A stretch of 64,000 nt of DNA from Cricetomys ansorgei (GCA_026225945.1 JAMJFZ010000239.1:26127501-26191500), one strand, 5' to 3'. Shown: positions 27,501 through 39,387, counted from the first letter of the stretch. A program made the numbers and translations. Notes: generated by a model not told the origin, from the sequence alone.

Positions 27501-27644
27501 GTAAGCCTAGCTGTGGTCTTTGGGAAAGTGCACATTAGCACCAAGAGCACGGCCTCTCCTAGGAGTCTCATTCCTACAAAATGAGCAGTTGTTTGGAAAC
27601 AGGGAAAATGTGGGGAAATGGAGCCCCTGGGCCATCAGCCGCCG

Positions 27645-27722
27645 CAGCCGCCGCCTCCTCCTCTTCCTCCTCCTCCTCTTCATCCTCCCCCTCCCCCTCC
27701 CCCTCCCCTTCCTCCTCCTCTC
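27645..27722 (+). repeat. (TCC)n/(CCCTCC)n polypyrimidine tract
   Basis: Nearly pure pyrimidine for about 78 bases, built of TCC, TCCTCT and CCCTCC units, located 145 bases after the exon donor at 27500. It opens artificial poly-Ser/Pro frames on the + strand and poly-Glu frames on the - strand, which I do not regard as genes. Confidence 0.9.
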
Positions 27723-28386
27723 CCAAAGACCCCAGCGTTCTCATATTCCCACCAAGGCAGCGCATTGCACGTGTACTGAGTTCCATGACTTGTCTGCTAC
27801 CTTCCCAGGACACATCTGTGCAGTACTTGGGTTGTTTTTTCCCAGGTGAACGGAGAGTGGTCTAATGAACTTGTATTTCCAGCACCATTTCTTTTTGATG
27901 GAAGGATTGCTGGACTGATAGGCTCTCTTGTTATAGGAGGTCACTGCAGTCTGCCACGCGCATCCATCTCTCCGCGTCAGTCGGCAGGGAAGGGTACACT
28001 AAAGGCTTTGCAATGCTGGCAAGGTGCGGGCCCCACGCAAATGACCACTCAGTTCTGGCAGAGTCTTGTCACCTCGAAACAGGCAAACTCCTACTTCATT
28101 TAAAACTTAATGACGTCTACTAAACTTTTGCTTGGTGTAGTTGAGGAATTTTCTGGAAATCTCTAATTAGGTAAGGTCAGTGATTTCTCCACGAACACTA
28201 GTCTACTTTTTCATCTTGGCTTCATTAGTAATTACACAGGCATTAGTAGTATTTTTTAATGAGGCATTTTGGGATTTCCTTCCCCCCCTCATAATGAGGG
28301 TTTTAATACATTCACAATGCACATAAATATGGAAGAGAAATTATCCAGAAAGAAAGTCGAACTTAAAATCTTTACTTTATATACTT

Positions 28387-28389
<3 letters not shown>

Positions 28390-28424
<35 letters not shown>
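28390..28424. repeat. (CA)n microsatellite
   Basis: About 17 uninterrupted AC dinucleotides. Confidence 0.95.
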
Positions 28425-28427
<3 letters not shown>

Positions 28428-29287
28428 GTATAAGAAGAGGCCTCCTCTGACATGAACAGGAAGAAATCTCTGCATCAGACTTCCTGCAGTTAAATTGAAC
28501 ACTGGTCCAGTCAGTAGGTATCGCCAATAAATTCTGATGCAATCCATCTCGGCCACAGAGAAAGGGGCTCTTACAGCGAAGGCCTTGCATTCTCTAGAGG
28601 ACCGAGGGCCCTGGCGGAACAGGTCTTGGCCTCGGCCAGCCAGGGTCACCTACTAGTTAGAGAGCAGGGAGGTGAATTAAAATGAATATAACAACACAGA
28701 TGAATGAAAATGCCATAATAGAGCCCACTACTTTGTATACTTACTTTGAAAATTACATTTAATGGGATACAAGAGCATTCAGAATGTGAGATAACTATTA
28801 TTTGTTTTAATCAGCCGTGGGAAGTTACTTTAGAGGCCTATCTAAAAATTACTTTTTTCCATAGTCTAAAATCTTAATCTGATTTCTTATGCATACATTC
28901 CAATATCAGTGGCCATGTGAGTAACACTGTTTTTAAAAGGTAGAATTGAAACCGGGGGAGGCACCTTGGTGGCCGGGTAGTTTGGGGGAATTCGACAGGC
29001 AATGTCCCACTCAGAAGCCCTGCACCCAGCAAACCCAGAGGCCCCACAGTTGGTGAACAAGAAATAATGAGTATTTTCTTATTTTTGTATTATCTCCACC
29101 AATCCCAATGAAGGAGTGCTGCTCAATAGAGCGCACACATCAGAGCCCAGACAGCCCTGTTGCAGTGTGGCTAAGCAGCTGCTATTAGAAACTGCCATGT
29201 GACCAGGGTGGGTGAGAATTTACTGCTTACAGTTGCTGTGGGTCACTGCTCCCCTAAGCCCTTACTTGCTGTCCCCTGTGCTCACAG

Positions 29288-29514
29288 AGGGCCTCAGCGG
29301 GTCCTGGAAGGAGGGAGCACCATCCAGCAGCAGCAGCAGTGGCTACTGGAGCTGGAGTGCCCCCAGTGACCAGTCCAACCCGTCCACACCGTCCCCACCG
29401 TTGTCTGCTGACAGCTTCAAGCCCTTCCGTAGCCCCGCACCTCCTGATGATGGCATCGATGAGGCGGAGGCCAGCAACCTGCTCTTCGATGAGCCCATTC
29501 CCAGGAAGAGAAAG
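29288..29514 (+). CDS. Zfp704: Zfp704 coding exon: Ser/Pro-rich region and basic NLS
   Basis: This 227-nt exon lies between ctcacag and a gtgggt donor. Two bases complete a Glu codon, then 75 codons follow and end in phase 0. It encodes GLSGSWKEG, six serines coded by TCC (AGC)4 AGT, the motif [21 protein letters not shown], a second Ser/Pro block, and an acidic stretch ([17 protein letters not shown]). It ends in PRKRK, a likely monopartite nuclear localisation signal placed directly at the splice junction. The SGYWSWS block is typical of the ZNF704/ZNF395 family. Read-through into the next intron would add about 38 unrelated residues before a stop at 29626-29628. Assignment to Zfp704 is strong; function of the region is inferred from family membership and composition. 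Confidence 0.95.
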
Positions 29515-30111
29515 GTGGGTTGTGCGCTGTGTTCTGCACCCAAGGCTTTAGTTTTCACTTATGAGAATAAGCAGACACGTCCTATGCTCTACTTACTAAT
29601 CTCTGATGTTGCAAATTCCTCTGATTGAAGACAAAAACAGCTCACGTGTCCATGAGCCTCGTCCAGTATGCATGCTCCATCCTGTGCATACATTGTCCAA
29701 AGCCTTACTTTGTTTAGAAACTGCTGTGTTAGACTGAGGCTTCCTGTGGCTAACGGCTCTTAAGATATAGTTAGTATTCTTTTTTCTCTTTTCTGCTTCA
29801 GTCAGCCCCAAAAAGTTTTCATTTTTACACAGCTAGATAGGAAATACACATAAAAGTTGACACGTAAACGTGTATACTTCCATCACAAAAATTATATTTA
29901 CTGAACAAAAATGTAAAGAAGCTCTCCATCGGGCCCAGTAGATTGGCTGTACACCTGTCCCGTCCTCACAGCCGTATATTAGAAATTGAGGTTCCGGACT
30001 ATTTTTTGTTAATTGGCCCCAGAGTCCACCAGAGCCACCATCCAAACCCAGTCTTTTGATTCTCTTTAGGAATCCTTAGTTTATTATCATCATTTTCGGG
30101 GCTTTCATTTG

Positions 30112-30276
30112 TTTAGCATTTATTTGTTTACGTTGCGTGCATCCAGGTGTACATGCAGAGGTTAGATTACAACTTGTGGGAGTTGGTTCTCTCCTTCTGC
30201 CATGTGGGGCCTGGCGATTAAACTCAAATTTAGCAGCAGGTGCCTTTACCCACTGCGCCGTTCTCACTGACCCTCC
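30112..30276 (-). repeat. B3/B2-type SINE
   Basis: Antisense B3: an A/T-rich tail, tacaacttgtgggagttggt, ctccttctgccatgtggggc and a tttacccactgcgccgttct end. Confidence 0.88.
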
Positions 30277-30712
30277 GTCCTCAGTTTTATAGAAGCATTT
30301 TTCTTTCGTAGACTACAGCAACACTGCTACTAAGTCTAAAGAACATTTTGGCATTGTTTTGGAAATTGTGTGAAGCTGTGACTTTATATGCTGGTCCTTA
30401 AATTTTATGTGGTGTCATCATTCTCAATGACGATTCATAAACAAAACAAGCCGGAGGCCTTGGGGACGCAGTGCAGCCTTGTTTCCTGAATACATTAGGA
30501 GAGGAGAACAAAGAGATGGCATTGGTCCAGCACCTCCCCACCCTCCCTCGGCATCACTCACTGTGTAGCAGTACAAGGTGCTCTCTCTGGGTATGCCCCA
30601 AGGAACAGGACCGTCTTACACCAGAGAAGAGGGCTTCTGTGGTGGTGTTTTTTCTCTCTCTCTCTCACTTCCCTCCCTGAAGTATGGCTGACCTACCGGC
30701 CAGCGCTTGGTC

Positions 30713-31190
30713 CCCAGGAAGGAAAGAGCAGGGTGTGTGGGTCAATGAAACCTGGTGGGTCCCAGATCAGAGGACTAAGAGCCAACGAGAACGAATCAGA
30801 CTCTGGCAGTCAGAGAAGCATAGCTCTCATTTATTGAAGTAAGGGTGGTTACATTTATAGGGTACAGGCAGGGGAGGGTCTTTGGTACCCAGGGATGGGA
30901 GCCATCGGTTAAGGCAAGGATACTGGAGTAGCCACATTTGCATATGGAGCTCATCTAAGCATCAAGGTCTTGCAAGGACACCTTCAGCATGAGGTGTGGT
31001 CCCACAGGGAAAAGAGGAAGGCACCTTATCAGTAAATGCACTCATCCCTAGGCTATAGCTACAGTGCAGATAAGCACCAACCAAGCCACATTCCTTTGCT
31101 AATGACCTTCTGTGTAGCAGGCAATATTTAGTATTTAGCTGGGTTCTGGTCAGGTCTAAAAGTGAGGAGCACCTGAACTCCTACCACTCT
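30713..31190 (-). mobile_element. Solo LTR, endogenous retrovirus type
   Basis: On the - strand it shows a CTATAAATG TATA-like box, then a TCAATAAATG polyadenylation signal about 30 bases on, followed by an R/U5-like region. I see no coding part. The precise family and ends are unknown. Confidence 0.6.
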
Positions 31191-31659
31191 CAGGATGAGA
31201 AAATCTGAGGTTCAAGACCAGCTTCCACTCACTCTCAGCTCTAGGACAGCCTCACCCTGTGGAGCCTCCCATCTTTACTGGAGGCAGTGTCCTGAAGAGT
31301 TCCAGAGCTTCCCAGGAGACACTGGGATTTACTTGATGAATCAAGGAGAGCTTGGACCCACGGGTGGCTGCAGACAGAATAGACAGTGGTGTGGAACTGA
31401 GTTCTTGGTTTGCCTGCCATTCCAACGTTATCTGAGCCAGCAACCCTGGCTCCTCCGTGTGGCCAGGGTCGAGGCCCTCCAGTGCTTTCAACGTGCATTA
31501 ACAAACACCTAACACAGATAATTTTTATAATGCGGTTTAGAACCACAAGTCTTGTTCTTATGTTATGGTTAGGCTGCATTGGCCCGGCTCAGGTGGACAG
31601 TCTACATACACACTTCGGCAAAATTAGCAAACAGTTGAATCACCAAAGGAAAAGAGGGA

Positions 31660-31975
31660 GGAGCTTCATTACAAAGTGGGTAACGTGCTTGCTCTGCAAG
31701 CGTGTGGGCTGAAATTCAGATTTCAGGACTCACGTGATGATGGACACAGTGGTGTACATCTGTAATCCCAGCGCTCTTACAGCAAGAGGGGAGATGGAGA
31801 CAGAAGACTCTGCAAAACCTCACAGGCTGGTTACTCTGGCGTACACAGGAGCACACAAGAGACCCTGATGTCTCGAACACACAGGGAGGCAAGGACTGAC
31901 GCCCAGGTTGTCCTCTGACCTCCGCCACACATCATGGCATGTACGTACCTGTACACGTCAAATAAATAACACTTA
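31660..31975 (+). repeat. B4 SINE
   Basis: Contains aacgtgcttgctctgcaagc, tctgtaatcccagcgctctt, ggttgtcctctgacctccgc and an aataaataa tail. Confidence 0.8.
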
Positions 31976-32513
31976 TTCGAAAGGCATCTGCCTCTTTCAC
32001 AAGCTAAGGTGGTAGACATGAGTGGGTCAGTTAGAACGATGTTTATTCTTTCTCGTGTTTTCTTCCTCCAGACTCCGCCTTTCCCACAAGGATAAGGGAA
32101 CTGATAGTCACTAATTTTTTTACTGCCTTGGCCTTTTATACTTAAAATTACTTTGAGTAGTTAAAAAAATAACAAGAAAGCAGGGCACCTTCTGTTCATC
32201 TTGTTGTCTAATTAGTGAACTGATGTTTATTGGGCACCACTGGGCAAATGCTGACCACCCTGGGATCAGGGGACAGCTGCTTCAAAGGTCGAGGGCTGGG
32301 CAGACAGGCAGAGGTTGATGTGTGAAGGAGCTGGGATCATGTTGAGCAACAAAGGCTGTCTTCAGATGTTGCAGTAGACGAGCACTGCCGTGCAGTTACA
32401 TTTCAAGCCGTGTTTCACAAGGTCTCTACAGCATTGACTTAAATACTGTCAGTGCCACCTTTCCTACCACAGTCTCTCGTGCCCTTTCTCTCATGGCTGA
32501 ATGGCTAGGCACA

Positions 32514-32905
32514 ATGGCTCACACAACAAAAAGGGCTGTTCTGTCATCCACAAAATGGTGACCTAAAATATACATCAGTATCTGCCTGTGCATCCAGGGA
32601 GAGGGCTTCCAGAAATGTCCTTCCTGGGCATCAAAGAAATCTCAGAATTTGCCATAGAGGAGATGGGAACTCCAGGTGACTCCAGGTGTGCCTTGATAAC
32701 CAGGCTCAGCAACGCCATCTGGGACAAAGGAAGGAGTGTTCCATAGCACGTCTGTGTATGACATAGTTGAAGGGGCCTCCGCAGATGTCGGGCAAGAAGC
32801 GAAACGCTCGAGGAGATGAGAAGGAAAACCACCAACTTCATCATCAACCTGGATCAGGACTTCTCCAGCCATCACCTTCTCAACTGTAAACCTACTAGTG
32901 TGTGT
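32514..32905 (+). pseudogene. Processed pseudogene of ribosomal protein L31
   Basis: The segment begins with an ATGGCTC start like RPL31 and then shows recognisable blocks of that protein without introns. They include a KEI-EFA--EMGTP block near 32635-32675 and a TRL-NAIWDKG block near 32695-32730. The N-terminal part matches with a short deletion, and the part after about 32745 is badly eroded. Frameshifts, stops and deletions interrupt every frame, so it cannot encode L31, a 60S subunit protein. It lies in sense orientation within the Zfp704 intron 29515-44049. No clear poly(A) tail or target duplication was seen. The 3' boundary is approximate. Confidence 0.75.
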
Positions 32906-34924
32906 ATCACACCTCTTGATGGACAGCTGTAGAGTTGTTAACTGTGATTCCATGTGCTAGGACATGAACTGTTTTAACGAACATGACACAGCTGTAAACA
33001 TAGCAGAAGGAAGCAGTCACTGCCCATAGGGACGGCTCGTGATTATGGGTGCTGTGTGATCTTCCTGATCGCTCGCCAACACTCGCCGCTAACTCTCGTG
33101 GTTGGACTTATCTAAAGAAGTTCAGTATGACTTGCATTGTGTAGACAAGCATTACCCCCTACTAGAGGAGTATTTTCTGATAATCACTATATTTACATGT
33201 TTTGTCACAGTTTACCAAATGCTTTTAAGTGCAGCATTTCATTTAATCAGACCCAAAATCTTTGATACAACCTCATTCCCATCTTGCAGAAGCAGCTCAT
33301 TGAATTTGTGTGGCTTTCCCAAGGTTGTGTTGCTTATATTGTGGCAGGAATGCAGTGAGCTTAGCAGAAATAGTCAATAGGACGCTCGTGAGGCAAAATG
33401 AGTCAGAGAGCCCACTGATCCCTCGGCCCACAGAGGAGAGTGGCACATAGTTCGACACCACTCGGCCAACACTACATGGCCAGGGGAGAGCAGAGCTCTG
33501 AAGGTGTAGAAGGGAACTCAGAGCAGAGAGAGGGACTCAGGCCCTCTTCCTACTGGGAGCATCCACTCCTCAGCCAAGCAGTGAGAATCAGAGAGGTGCT
33601 GGACTGTCCTGGCTCTGCCGGTCAACTGGCCAGCTCTGTGAGGGCATATCTAGCAGACTTTTTCCAACTCTGGTTTCAAGTAGACTCCAGCTTCCACAGA
33701 ATGTGATTAGGTCTTTGGGAAGGCGCAGTTCCTGTCCTGACCACAAGGTGATGCAATGACCCAGAGTATGGGCACTCTGGGAATCTCAGGAGAAAACCAA
33801 ATTTATAGAGGACCAAGAATTAACCATCAGTTCCACAAGACTTCTTGGGAAACCCAAAGAGCCCCTTAATCATCCAGTGCACCTTTGAGGTTAATGTGAG
33901 AACCCCCCAGCAATACAGTGAATAAGGACAGCACTGACAGAAATTGGTAGTACACAAGGAAACCTGACTCAGAACCATCAGCCATACCTCAGAGGCACTT
34001 TCATGCACCTCGTAGGTATGGTGACCATGGACAGTTTTACCTGGGTACAGGGGAGACGCTCAGAATGAGCAGGAAGCTCTGAGCTAACACAGGAGCTTTA
34101 GTAGCTGTGTGGTCTTAAGCACTTGTTGCACTCTGCATCTTTTGATCTTCTAGAACAAAAAATCAACAGGTTGTGAGTGATGCTCCCTCCCAAAAACAGA
34201 TCCATAAAGCTCTCACACATGGGCATGGTACCTATCTCTCTGCAGAGTTCATTCCTAATCTACTTACCAGGAGAAAGAAAGTCTCCCAAAAAAGTACTGC
34301 TCAGAAGTAGTCCCTGTGAGGACACTGGAGCAGGCTGTCTGGGGCATCAGTAGACGTTTCACTGGGATGGCCCAGACCATCAGGAAGAGCAGCAAGCTGA
34401 TTAGCACAGGAGAGGACCGAGCATAAATAGGAGATCTGGGCTAACGGGACAGTGGTCTGGCCAGCCATGTGGTCTATAGGATGAAGGCTCTGTATCTCTA
34501 AGGACCTCAGACACCATCTACTGTCGTCCTGACTTCTCCACATGCCCAAACCATTCAACTTCACCTAGGAGTAAGCAGCCGACCCCAAGGATGAAGCTTA
34601 CTTCTGGAATCCACTGATGAAGAACACAGACAACTAGGGATCTCTATTAGCTCAGAAACCTGCTTGTTAGAGAAATCATCTTAAACTCATCTTTTTTAGG
34701 TATAGATTTCACAAAATAACATGAACTCACCTTTGGCATCCAATTCTGCGAGTTTTGACTAAAGTCTCCCCAAGTTACCACTACTCTTAACTGATCAAGG
34801 CCAGCAGGCCTGCGACCCTCACGCGGGCACCTTTTCCTCTAACCCAGACAGGCCACTGTCAGTGGTCTCTATCACTACAGTGCTGGCCGTGGTAGAACTG
34901 AGGGGAAGGGGAAGCATGCCGTGT

Positions 34925-35370
34925 ATATTCAAACAACCAAGTCCTGGCAACAAGAGCGCTCATGCATTGCCAGTGGAAATGCAAAACGGCATAACTACTC
35001 TGAAAAACAGTTTGGCAGTTCCTTACAAAGTTAAATATATGCTTACCATATGACCCAGCAACTCTACCATTGCATATGTATTTACCTACGAGAGAGGAAA
35101 ACACATGTCCACAAAGAGACTTATAGACAAATGTTCATTGCAGCTTTATTCATTATCACCCCAAACCGGAAACAACGCAAGTGTCCGCCAGCAGGCACGT
35201 GGAAAAGGAAATCATGGCATATTCATAAAGCGGAGTGCCGCGCTACCAAAAAAAAGAGAGAAAAAAGCTACCAATACACGGAACGGTGGGTTAATATCCA
35301 AAATCATCATACTGTGGGGGAAAGAGGCCACAGAAGAATACATTCTGTGCACATTTTGCATAGATCTTGA
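34925..35370 (+). mobile_element. L1 fragment (3' end of ORF2)
   Basis: Blocks such as aaaaacagtttggcagttcc, catatgacccagcaactcta and ttcattgcagctttattcat are typical of ancient mammalian L1. Broken frames, not active. Confidence 0.85.
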
Positions 35371-35384
35371 TTGTTTCTGTTTTT

Positions 35385-35570
35385 AAGACCATCTTACTTC
35401 AAGGCCAAACTAGCCTTGAACTCACTATGTAGCCAAGGACTTGCCTGCTGCCTCTACCTCCCACATGGGAGGGCTACAGTTGTGTGCCAGTGTGCCCATT
35501 TATACAATACAAAACTGAGCCCAAGGCTTTGTGCATGCTAAGCAAATGCTGTCAGCTGAGCTACGTCCTT
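35385..35570 (-). repeat. B1 and ID-like SINE pair, antisense
   Basis: B1 part: gccttgaactcactatgtag to ttgtgtgccagtgtgccca. The ID-like part follows: ccaaggctttgtgcatgcta and agctgagctacgtcc. Confidence 0.75.
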
Positions 35571-35779
35571 TTAAATTACGCGTCAGCGCCTCGGCAACAC
35601 GCCACGCATGTGGGTGGGGGCTTTCCTGATTGGTGGGTGCTTGGTATATTAGAGTTCATTCATTACTTTACAGTAACGTCATATACCTACTAATTACATT
35701 TCATCTGCTTATTTTACAAATAAAGGGGGTAAGCCCATAAACGTGTAAGGCTGCCTTCCCAGTTAAGAGTATAGTTGGA

Positions 35780-36330
35780 ACCCCTTTAGGTAGCTGTCTT
35801 CCGCTTTTGGCCCCTGATACAGATCTGAGTGGACTTCCTTACCCTGAGGGAGCCTTTGAGACAAGCTAGGAAGGATGTGTGGTGTCCTCTTACCTTTCCT
35901 CCTTTGCTTGGGGACCTGATCCACTGTTGGAGTAGCCAAGCCCTAAGGTCACAGTCTACCTGCTGATGGACTGGATAGCTTTCTGAGCTGGGACTTCCTT
36001 TGTGAGTGGGGCTCCCCCTTCCCACGTGACCTTCCTTGGAGCGTGCCTCTAATCTTGCATCCTGACCTTGTTTGGAAAAGGACTCTGGCAAGGAGCCTCT
36101 AGTAAACTCTAGATGACCCTACACTTTACTACTCTGCCCCATATGGTAATCAGAAACCTATAGTAATTTGTTATAACCAATTAGCCACTGACCCATTGCC
36201 TTAAGTAGCCCTTGTATACTCTGACTCTATAACAATAAGATGAACTGTATACACTGACACAGTCTCCCAGGAAGTCTGTTTCCTGTTGGCTCTCAGCCTC
36301 CTACCAAGATTTTCGAACCCAGGACCGGTC
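35780..36330 (+). mobile_element. Possible solo LTR
   Basis: The 3' part resembles an LTR: taagtagcccttgtatactc, then aacaataag and a tcctgttggctctcagcctc end. The 5' boundary and family are not resolved; it could be unique sequence. Confidence 0.35.
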
Positions 36331-36804
36331 CCTGCCTGTGCTTCCCTCCTTGAGGCTGAGCCTTTGTGCAACAGGCTCAGCTATCCTGCAGGAAGAAGGG
36401 GACCAGGAAGGAAGGACCCACAATCCACAATTCAGAAATTTGGATATAAAGTGTCCTTCCTCCACCCCAGTATCCACACACATACCCACATACTTGAATA
36501 TACCCCACAATCACCATATTGAATAATAATACATACCTGGGGGTCTGCAGTACATCAGAAAAGCCAATATAATATTACCTAGGCTACAGTGATTTGGTAG
36601 TGTTCATGTAACTTCTAGATTATTCCCTTAATTCAATGTATTTCCTAAGCATGTCATATACTTCAAAATCAAGCCATGTTCCTACCCTGGAACTGGCTGC
36701 TTTGGCAGCCATCCTGTCAGTCCCTATTATCAGTCTAGATTTTATCAGAAAAATGGAAGATACTCCATATATCCCAAATATGAAACCATTTTAAAATAGG
36801 ATCA

Positions 36805-37075
36805 TGGCCAGGTGCCTTTAATCCCAGCACTCCGGGAGAGAGTAGCAGATGGATCTCTGTGAGTTCAAGGCCAGTCTGGTCTACATAGTGAGTTCCAGGG
36901 CAGGAAGACTACCTAGTGAGACCCTTTCTTGGGTGGAAAAAATAAGGTTGTGGGATCAGGAGTGGTGGCACAGGCCTGTAGTCTCAGCACTCCGGAGGCA
37001 GAGGCAGGAGGGTCTCAAGTTCAAAGCCAGCCTGCACTACATAGCAAAGTGCTAACTCGAGAAGAAAATAAGTAG
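36805..37075 (+). repeat. Two B1 SINEs in tandem
   Basis: First copy 36805-36945 (ggccaggtgcctttaatccc, aaggccagtctggtctacat), second copy 36955-37075 (caggagtggtggcacaggcc, gaggcagaggcaggagggtc). Confidence 0.9.
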
Positions 37076-37929
37076 AGAAAAGATCGAGGGCCGAAGTCAA
37101 AGATTGTAGCCAGCTGCCCAGGGCACTTAGTCTTCAAGCCAACTGCACAGGTAAAGAATGTCTATAATTTCTCTACAACCCAAAGCACCAAGCAGGCAAT
37201 CTAAAGAGCTTGCCAGGAATCATCTACACATCCCCTTCAGGACATGCTTAAAATTCTGAGCTTGCAGTGGTCTGGAGTGCCTGGGCTTCCAGGGACATTG
37301 CAGTATTAGATGAGGCAAGGAGGTGGAAGGTCCAGGCTAACAGGGGCTTCGTGCTACCCTTCCTCCGTCCTCTAGCTGCTCTCTGGGAAGAGGGCCTTTT
37401 TGTGAGCCTTCAAGACAGCAGACATTGACTTTCACATTCAGCAAAAGTGCTTTTCCGCTCGGGATGAGTTTTCAGCTGTTGCTCTTGCATCTGTGGGTAG
37501 CACATCTGTTGGAGCCATGAGGAGAGGCCAGGGTTGCACATAGATGGGCTGTTCACACTTGGCGGCCGAGGCTCGGCCCGAGGCCTTGCTTGGTTTGGCT
37601 TTCTCCAGACAACTTGGACCAGGCAGCAATTTGGGCGTTGTTTGTTTAGCTATTTTTTCACATCCTCCTCCTGCGGCTTGCTTTGCTCCAGCATAACAGC
37701 AAATAGTCTGTTCGTAGACAGAGGGGTGATTTCAGCTGGATACAGTGAGGGGACCTTGAAAACAATTAAAGGACCATTAAGTGGCTCTGGCCTTGAGGGG
37801 AGGCGCACTCTTGTCTGCTGTGGAGCAAAGCTGCTCAAGACCATTGAAGCTGAGATAATCCTTCCAGCATGTTTTTCTCCAAGTTTAGGTAAGCAATATT
37901 AGTCAAGTCAGTTTTGGGGGTTTTTTGTT

Positions 37930-38080
37930 TGTTTGTTTCTTTCTTTTTTTAAGGCAGGATTACACTATGTAGTCCTGACTGGCCTGGAACTTGCTATGTA
38001 GACCAGCCTGGCTTCAAACTCAAAGAGATCTGCCAGCTTGTGCCTCCCAAAAGCTGGGGTTAAAGGGATGCCCAGCCAAG
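37930..38080 (-). repeat. B1 SINE
   Basis: T-rich tail, gcaggattacactatgtagt, tagaccagcctggcttcaaa and a gatgcccagcc end. Confidence 0.88.
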
Positions 38081-38097
38081 AAATAATTTGTTGTTAC

Positions 38098-38286
38098 TAT
38101 TTTGTTTTTTTGTTTGTTTGTTTTGTTTTTGTTTGTTTTTTCGAGACAGAGATTCTCTGTTGTAACTCTGGCTGTCACTTTGTAGACTCACTTTGTAGAC
38201 CAGGCTGGCCTCGAACTCACAGAGATCAGTCTTACTCTGCCTCCTGTTTGCTGAGATTAAAGGCGTGCGCCATCACCGCCTGGCTC
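38098..38286 (-). repeat. B1 SINE, young, with internal duplication
   Basis: Long T/G tail, cgagacagagattctctgtt, gctggcctcgaactcacaga and a taaaggcgtgcgccatcacc end. The ctcactttgtagac-like piece occurs twice in a row in the middle. Confidence 0.92.
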
Positions 38287-38324
38287 AAGAAATATTTTTC
38301 GTTGTTGTTGTTAAAAGTAGGGTC

Positions 38325-38482
38325 AGGAGCTGGTGGCAGCACATGTCTTTAATCCCAGCATTTAGGAGGCAGAGGCAAGCAAATCTCGGTGAGTTGGGGA
38401 CCAGCCTGCTATACAGAGCTAGTTCCAGGACAGCTAGGAATACAGAATACACAAGAAAACCCTGACTCAAAACAAACAAAGT
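38325..38482 (+). repeat. B1 SINE, inverted to its neighbour
   Basis: ctttaatcccagcatttagg, ggaggcagaggcaagcaaat and an aaaccctgactcaaaacaaa end. It lies 40 bases after an antisense B1. Confidence 0.88.
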
Positions 38483-38560
38483 AGCTATGGATCTCAATGT
38501 AGATTGCTTACCTAGCAACTCAGGGCCCTAGGTTCAATCTGCAGCACTGAGGAGGAAGGG
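38482..38560 (+). repeat. ID SINE
   Basis: gattgcttacctagcaactc, then ccctaggttcaatctgcagc, a tRNA-Ala-derived element. Confidence 0.65.
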
Positions 38561-38654
38561 GGGGAAACAGGACTACAAAACAGCAAAAAACTAAAAATAG
38601 AATAATTTTTACATTTAGAAATTAACATAAACATATCACCTTTCCGAGTATTTT

Positions 38655-38755
38655 TGGTTGGTTGGTTAGTTGGTTTTTCTGATAGCTTCAGCCATCTTGA
38701 AACTCAGTATGTAGACTAGGCTGGCCTCCCTAGGGTGTGATTAAAGGCCCAGTAT
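38655..38755 (-). repeat. B1 SINE fragment
   Basis: A TTGG-rich start, then tatgtagactaggctggcct and attaaaggcccagtat. Confidence 0.65.
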
Positions 38756-38869
38756 TTGTTTTTAATTTATAAACTTCAAAATCACATTATTGCTTCCTCT
38801 ATCCTGAAAGGATTTAAGAAATATGAAGCCTAGGAATGCAGTCACATATAGGGGGAAATGCCTCCTATT

Positions 38870-39290
38870 GAGAAATGCCTTCCCAAGTACAGCCATTAAC
38901 AGTACTCTTCAGTCTCCTCCCCACCCACAGGGAAATGACCATTAAGCTTATCAGCAGGATTCGTCCTTCCCCAGCATACCAGGAGCTACCCTGTCTCAAG
39001 GACGGCTAGTCCAAGGGCACAGGTTGACCACACCCCCCCTGGACCCTCCCAACCAATGAGTTTAACAGAGAGCTCTGAGCCAATCAAAGCTGCACAAGCC
39101 CCCATCCCCAGACCCCTTTCCCCTGAACCCCATAAAAGGGCTGGGGGGGAAGGGATCGGGGGCCACCATGCTCATCTCCTGCGTGGGATAGGCGGGACCC
39201 GGAGCACGCCGGTTATTAATAAATGCATCATGCATTTGCAGCGGTTCGTGTCTCGTGGTTCCTTAGAAACCCGCCCGGCTTGCCCTAACA
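38870..39290 (+). mobile_element. Solo LTR with CCAAT, TATA and poly(A) signals
   Basis: Two CCAAT-type boxes (near 39053 and 39080) precede a cataaaagggct TATA-like box at 39131, then a ttaataaatgcatcatgcat polyadenylation region near 39215, and an R/U5-like region ending near ccctaaca. No coding part is seen. The family is uncertain. Confidence 0.6.
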
Positions 39291-39387
39291 ATCCCACAAA
39301 AAAACTATTATTCATGCTCTTTCATAGCCTGTGATGTTGCTGTATATTTGAACATATCTCCAGATACTATATTCACTGAAGATAGTA

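Larger units (their letters stand above)
27501..29287 (+). other. Zfp704: Zfp704 intron, 1.79 kb
   Basis: The intron runs from a gtaagc donor to a ctcacag acceptor. It holds a (TCC/CCCTCC)n tract at 27645-27722 and a (CA)n run at 28390-28424. Around 28130-28360 there is an AT-rich, SINE-free stretch with several TAATTA-like motifs. No coding sequence is seen. Confidence 0.85.

Noticed and set aside
27574..27865. Poly-Ser/Pro frame (+) and poly-Glu frame (-).
   Set aside because: Produced by the TCC tract in the intron right after a verified exon.
32642..32953. 103-codon open frame on the - strand.
   Set aside because: It is antisense to the RPL31 processed pseudogene, which better explains the sequence.
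38482..38560. tRNA-like sequence considered as a tRNA gene.
   Set aside because: It is an ID SINE (tRNA-derived) without intact cloverleaf arms.
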